From Chitinophagaceae bacterium (lineage in GTDB: Bacteria > Bacteroidota > Bacteroidia > Chitinophagales > Chitinophagaceae), in NCBI GenBank assembly GCA_004028765.1, contig SAIX01000088.1, forward strand, positions 1-35,169: DNA of 35,169 nt, in the 5' to 3' direction. The notes under the pieces were generated by a model that saw nothing but the letters and a program-made list of their open reading frames with translations, had not been told where the DNA came from and ran no database searches. Both the position numbers and the translations under genes were made by a program. The number at the start of each line of letters is the position of its first letter. Within the stretch, counting starts at the first letter, position 1. This document shows positions 32,834 through 35,169 of the stretch, in pieces.

Positions 32834-33329
32834 GCCGTGCAGCCTTCTTTTGCAATTGTTCCTGTATAAAACCTGTAAGGCGGTAACGGGAGGCTTGTTC
32901 TGCAGTTAAAAAATCAGCGCCCTGTATGGTTTGTAAACAGGCTGCTGTGCCACAGTAACAGTGAAAGGGTTGCGCCATCTGCCATTCGGTGGAGGGGTAG
33001 AAAAAAGTAAATTCATCGCCCGGTTCAATTTTTTTCAAAGCGATAAAATGCATGCTGGCCGTATCAAAAAAAACATTCGGGTCGCAGCTATGGTTAACAT
33101 ACTGCAGGAAATCGGGGGAGAGTGTGATGTGTTTGTCAACCCCGGTTTGTACAGTAAGATACGTAGGTGTTGCCAGTGTTTTCTCTGCATTGAATTCACA
33201 GATCAGATCACCTGCATCAAAAAAATGAACCGAATGAAGCGAATGTTCTCCTGTAAGCCGGTTTTGCATCACTTCGGCAAAACCATGTTTGCTTACCATT
33301 TTGTAAGCCGTTGTAAGTGCTGCCATCAT
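32823..33329 (-). CDS. Small stand-alone SET-domain protein
   Basis: This 168-aa protein has the SET core: VNHSCDPNVFFD (NHSCDPN 79-85), GDEFTFFYPSTEW (104-116, with the Tyr of the LTxDY-like pattern) and a CYCGTAAC post-SET cysteine pattern (124-131). The usual GxGxxA N-terminal motif is not visible; HSVHFFDAGDLI stands at its place. So SAM binding could be altered. Length is near the minimum for a SET fold. It is the first gene of the cluster and overlaps the ATP-grasp gene by 11 nt. A second ATG at Met11 (33299) is possible. Substrate unknown; it could modify the ligase product or a partner protein. Confidence 0.88.
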   Translation of the reverse strand: MMAALTTAYKMVSKHGFAEVMQNRLTGEHSLHSVHFFDAGDLICEFNAEKTLATPTYLTVQTGVDKHITLSPDFLQYVNHSCDPNVFFDTASMHFIALKKIEPGDEFTFFYPSTEWQMAQPFHCYCGTAACLQTIQGADFLTAEQASRYRLTGFIQEQLQKKAARHEG

Positions 33330-33453
33330 AAGCTATGAATTAGAATGGGCCAATAAGTTTAAAATTCTATAAAATATAGATGGGGCCTGTATTACAGCCG
33401 GTATTAATAGTTCACATTTATAGTAGAATTATCAACAATCCCTTGTCCGTTTG

Positions 33454-33467
33454 TTACCTGCAGGTAA
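33454..33467. promoter_or_regulatory. 14-bp perfect palindrome in the divergent spacer
   Basis: TTACCTGCAGGTAA reads the same on both strands. It lies between the SET-cluster start (33329) and the orphan regulator start (33573), as a dimer-binding operator would. Function is inferred from position and symmetry only. Confidence 0.5.
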
Positions 33468-33471
33468 AACC

Positions 33472-33511
33472 ATCGTTTAAAAACGGGTTAAAAAAACCGT
33501 TTTTAAACGAT
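33472..33511. promoter_or_regulatory. 15-bp perfect inverted repeat with 10-nt centre
   Basis: ATCGTTTAAAAACGG (33472-33486) and CCGTTTTTAAACGAT (33497-33511) are exact reverse complements around GTTAAAAAAA. It is 61 nt before the response-regulator ATG. The site is inside a divergent spacer with no gene end beside it, so a terminator is unlikely; an operator or a leader hairpin is more likely. Confidence 0.6.
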
Positions 33512-33572
33512 TGCCTGGTATGGGCTTTCTCGATATTTTGTTGCTTATTTATAAACAGCTCAAAACAATCGT

Positions 33573-34271
33573 ATGGAAACAAAAAAGATAAAAGTGATGA
33601 TCGCAGATGATCATTCTCTTTTCCGGGATGGATTAAAACAGTTGCTGCGCATGCATAGCGGTATTGAAATTACCGGCGAGGCAGTGAATGGGCATGACCT
33701 TCTAAAAAAACTTGCTGAAACCCCCGCCGATGTAATCCTTACAGATATTCAGATGCCGGTAATGGACGGGGCTGCACTTACCCGGGAAGTGATACGCCGC
33801 AAAATGGGCAGTCGTGTACTGGCTTTATCCACCCTGCAGAGAGAAGAGCCCATTTTAAAAATGCTGGAAGCTGGTGCACTGGGGTACGTATCAAAAACTG
33901 CCGATGGCGAAGAGATCATTGAAGCCATTCATACTGTGTACCGCAGTAAGCCTTATTTCTGTAAAACGATCACCGAAATGCTTACCGGTATTGTTGCCCG
34001 CAGTTACCAGCCACCGGTTAACCCCGAATACAGTTTATCTGAAAAAGAAAAAGAGATCATGCGGCTGATATGCCAGGAGCGGACAAGCAAGGAGATAGCC
34101 GACAGGTTGCATTTGAGTAAAAGAACCGTGGAAGGCTATCGAACAAGGATCATGGATAAGATCAGTGCAAAAAGTGTGGCGGGGGTGATACGGTATGCGA
34201 TGGAGAAGGGTGTGTACCGGAAACCGGTTGACTCACCCCAACCCCTCTCTGCTCCGCAAAGAGGGGTTTAA
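33573..34271 (+). CDS. NarL/FixJ-type (receiver plus LuxR HTH) response regulator, orphan
   Basis: This 232-aa protein has a receiver domain (ADDHS 11-15, phospho-acceptor Asp58 in LTDIQMPVMDG, Ser86, Lys108 in YVSKTA) and a LuxR-type HTH (about 150-207, LSEKEKEIMRLICQERTSKEIADRL then SKRTVEGYRTRI). No histidine kinase is next to it, so the partner is elsewhere. The last residues, DSPQPLSAPQRGV, come from an intergenic-type repeat (see 34240-34303) and are probably not part of the original protein. It is divergent from the ATP-grasp/SET cluster and could regulate it through the palindromes between them. Confidence 0.94.
   Translation: METKKIKVMIADDHSLFRDGLKQLLRMHSGIEITGEAVNGHDLLKKLAETPADVILTDIQMPVMDGAALTREVIRRKMGSRVLALSTLQREEPILKMLEAGALGYVSKTADGEEIIEAIHTVYRSKPYFCKTITEMLTGIVARSYQPPVNPEYSLSEKEKEIMRLICQERTSKEIADRLHLSKRTVEGYRTRIMDKISAKSVAGVIRYAMEKGVYRKPVDSPQPLSAPQRGV
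34240..34268. repeat. Short palindromic repeat contributing the regulator's C-terminus
   Basis: AACCCCTCT and AGAGGGGTT flank CTGCTCCGCAA, forming a hairpin. The stretch is read in frame as SPQPLSAPQRGV, a sequence that looks like a translated repeat rather than the end of a LuxR regulator. The stop codon follows directly. Confidence 0.55.
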
Positions 34272-34303
34272 TGTGAATAGCGCCTCGCGGCGCTATTCAC
34301 ATT
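34270..34303. repeat. 15-bp perfect inverted repeat with TCGC loop
   Basis: AATGTGAATAGCGCC (34270-34284) pairs fully with GGCGCTATTCACATT (34289-34303). It overlaps the stop codon of the regulator and lacks a T-run, so it is not a classic rho-independent terminator. It may still end the transcript, or be a REP-like element. Confidence 0.65.
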
Positions 34304-34352
34304 GGTATGATCAATTCCCGGCTTTCATTAAAACTCGCAAGAAATATTGCTA

Positions 34353-35169
34353 TCAATACCCCCAGCTTTTCATAACACGCAAATCCTCTTTGGCGCAATC
34401 GAGCGGGGTTTTACCCTGGTACGATTCCTGCTCGATAATAAAATGGTAAGTACCGCCCGATTTTTTTCCGAGGTCGGTAATGGCTTTTGTATTGGCAACG
34501 CCTGTTCCTAAAATGGTGCTTTCATAACCTTCGCCCATTTCGCCCTTGGCGGATTTGATTTCATCTTTTACATGCAGGGATACAAAACGGCCCGGGTGTT
34601 TTTTTACGATCTCATAAGCATTTGCACCGGTGCCGTAAAGGTTACCCATATCCAGTTGCTGCGCAACCAGGCCTGGATCGGTATTATCAAGAATGATATC
34701 ATACACGTTTTTTCCATTCAGTTGCTGCGTGAATTCAAAATTGTGGTTATGGTAACCAAAACGCATGCCTGATTTTTTACAGAGTTCCCCGCTTTTATTG
34801 AACACTTCCATATAACGGAGCATATCATCATAGGTTTTGCGCAAACTCTCATCGAGCCAGGGACTGATCACGAGTTCCTGTCCCGCAACAGCGGCATCTT
34901 CCACGGTGTATTTCCAGCTGTCGCTGAATTCTTTTTTGGCAGCATCCCAATGGTCCTTGCCCATTACGGTATGGCCGCTTAGCATTTTCAGCCCGTTATC
35001 TTCCAGGATTTTTTTAAACTCCTTGGCAGAATAACCATAAAACTTCCGGTTTACATAATTGGCATGTTCCACATACTGGTAACCCATCCCTGACAATGCC
35101 TTTAAAGTACCTAGGGGGTCCTTCCGCATATCGTCGCGAACGGAGTACAGCTGGATGCCGGTTATGTGT
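34353..35169 (-). CDS. Sugar-phosphate isomerase/epimerase-type TIM-barrel protein (5' part outside window)
   Basis: The frame stays open to the right edge: upstream of the first visible ATG it reads ITGIQLYSVRDD, a typical start of this family, so the gene continues beyond 35169. The visible part shows DPLGTLKALSGMGYQYVEHANY, LKMLSGHTVM, SGMRFGYHNHNFEF, LDMGNLYGTGAN, HVKDEIKSAKG and YHFIIEQESYQG. The His, Asp and Glu residues in HNHNFEF, DMGN, HVKDE and IEQE are those that bind a metal in xylose-isomerase-like barrels. Relatives are inosose or keto-sugar isomerases, often secreted in Bacteroidota. A signal peptide may exist in the missing part. Confidence 0.92.
   Translation of the reverse strand, partial: HITGIQLYSVRDDMRKDPLGTLKALSGMGYQYVEHANYVNRKFYGYSAKEFKKILEDNGLKMLSGHTVMGKDHWDAAKKEFSDSWKYTVEDAAVAGQELVISPWLDESLRKTYDDMLRYMEVFNKSGELCKKSGMRFGYHNHNFEFTQQLNGKNVYDIILDNTDPGLVAQQLDMGNLYGTGANAYEIVKKHPGRFVSLHVKDEIKSAKGEMGEGYESTILGTGVANTKAITDLGKKSGGTYHFIIEQESYQGKTPLDCAKEDLRVMKSWGY

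Noticed and set aside
1..35169. CRISPR array, prophage or IS element
   Set aside because: No spaced identical repeats, cas, integrase, transposase or phage structural genes were seen.

Overview
The window looks like chromosomal DNA of a member of the Bacteroidota, most likely the Chitinophagaceae or a close relative. The reasons are a type IX secretion (T9SS) adhesin with a gliding-motility-type C-terminal domain followed by a PorP/SprF-like protein, a LytS/LytTR two-component pair, a DUF1080 protein, SusD-era style lipoproteins with LxxC lipoboxes, and several promoters of the Bacteroidota type (TTTG, 18-23 nt, TAnnTTTG/A). No plasmid, phage, IS or CRISPR module was seen. This taxonomic call is inference from gene content and was not searched.

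Layout. 1-4236: the 3' end of a large multi-Ig-domain T9SS adhesin and its PorP/SprF partner. 4245-6662: a small E-set/CBM48-like protein with a lysine-rich tail (minus strand), then a LytS-type histidine kinase and LytTR regulator whose genes overlap by ATGA. 6705-10031: a secreted protein of unknown function, dCMP deaminase plus a secreted RidA-like protein, and a lipoprotein with two tandem Ig-like domains. 10069-10101 holds a clear bidirectional terminator. 10150-15910: CocE-type hydrolase, CPBP protease, TauE/SafE permease, half-size EamA transporter, a methyltransferase with two CxxC pairs, and a TrpF-like protein. 15991-16506: a tRNA-Pro locus with a decayed second copy and a frameshifted GIY-YIG gene between the copies. 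16945-18796: an Omp85-like barrel and a lipoprotein. 19037-20382: a DEAD-box helicase with tRNA-Thr 13 nt behind it. 20577-24518: an outer-membrane protein, HflX, a Rieske protein, tRNA-Asn and CorA. 24815-29010: YheT-type hydrolase, RecQ and a DUF1080 protein. 29239-33329: the most unusual block. 33573-34271: an orphan NarL-type regulator. 34353-end: a sugar-phosphate isomerase/epimerase-like gene that runs off the window.

The best candidate for an undescribed system is the minus-strand cluster 33329-30267: a small SET-domain protein, an ATP-grasp ligase, and a second ATP-grasp ligase fused to a SET domain with a post-SET cysteine motif. The three genes overlap by 11 and 4 nt, so they are probably translated together. 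A six-TM ABC-type membrane protein without an ATPase domain follows 98 nt later on the same strand. Divergently, beyond a spacer with two clean palindromes, lies an orphan response regulator. I infer a pathway that joins an amino acid or peptide through ATP-grasp chemistry and methylates a lysine-like amine with SET domains; the substrate is unknown.

A second item is the tRNA-Pro/GIY-YIG unit, where the 3' part of the tRNA plus its terminator is repeated on the far side of a frameshifted nuclease gene. A third is a pair of spacers (24611-24683 and 29059-29240) that both combine 9-nt GTTAAANNN units with 7-nt GATTNNN units.
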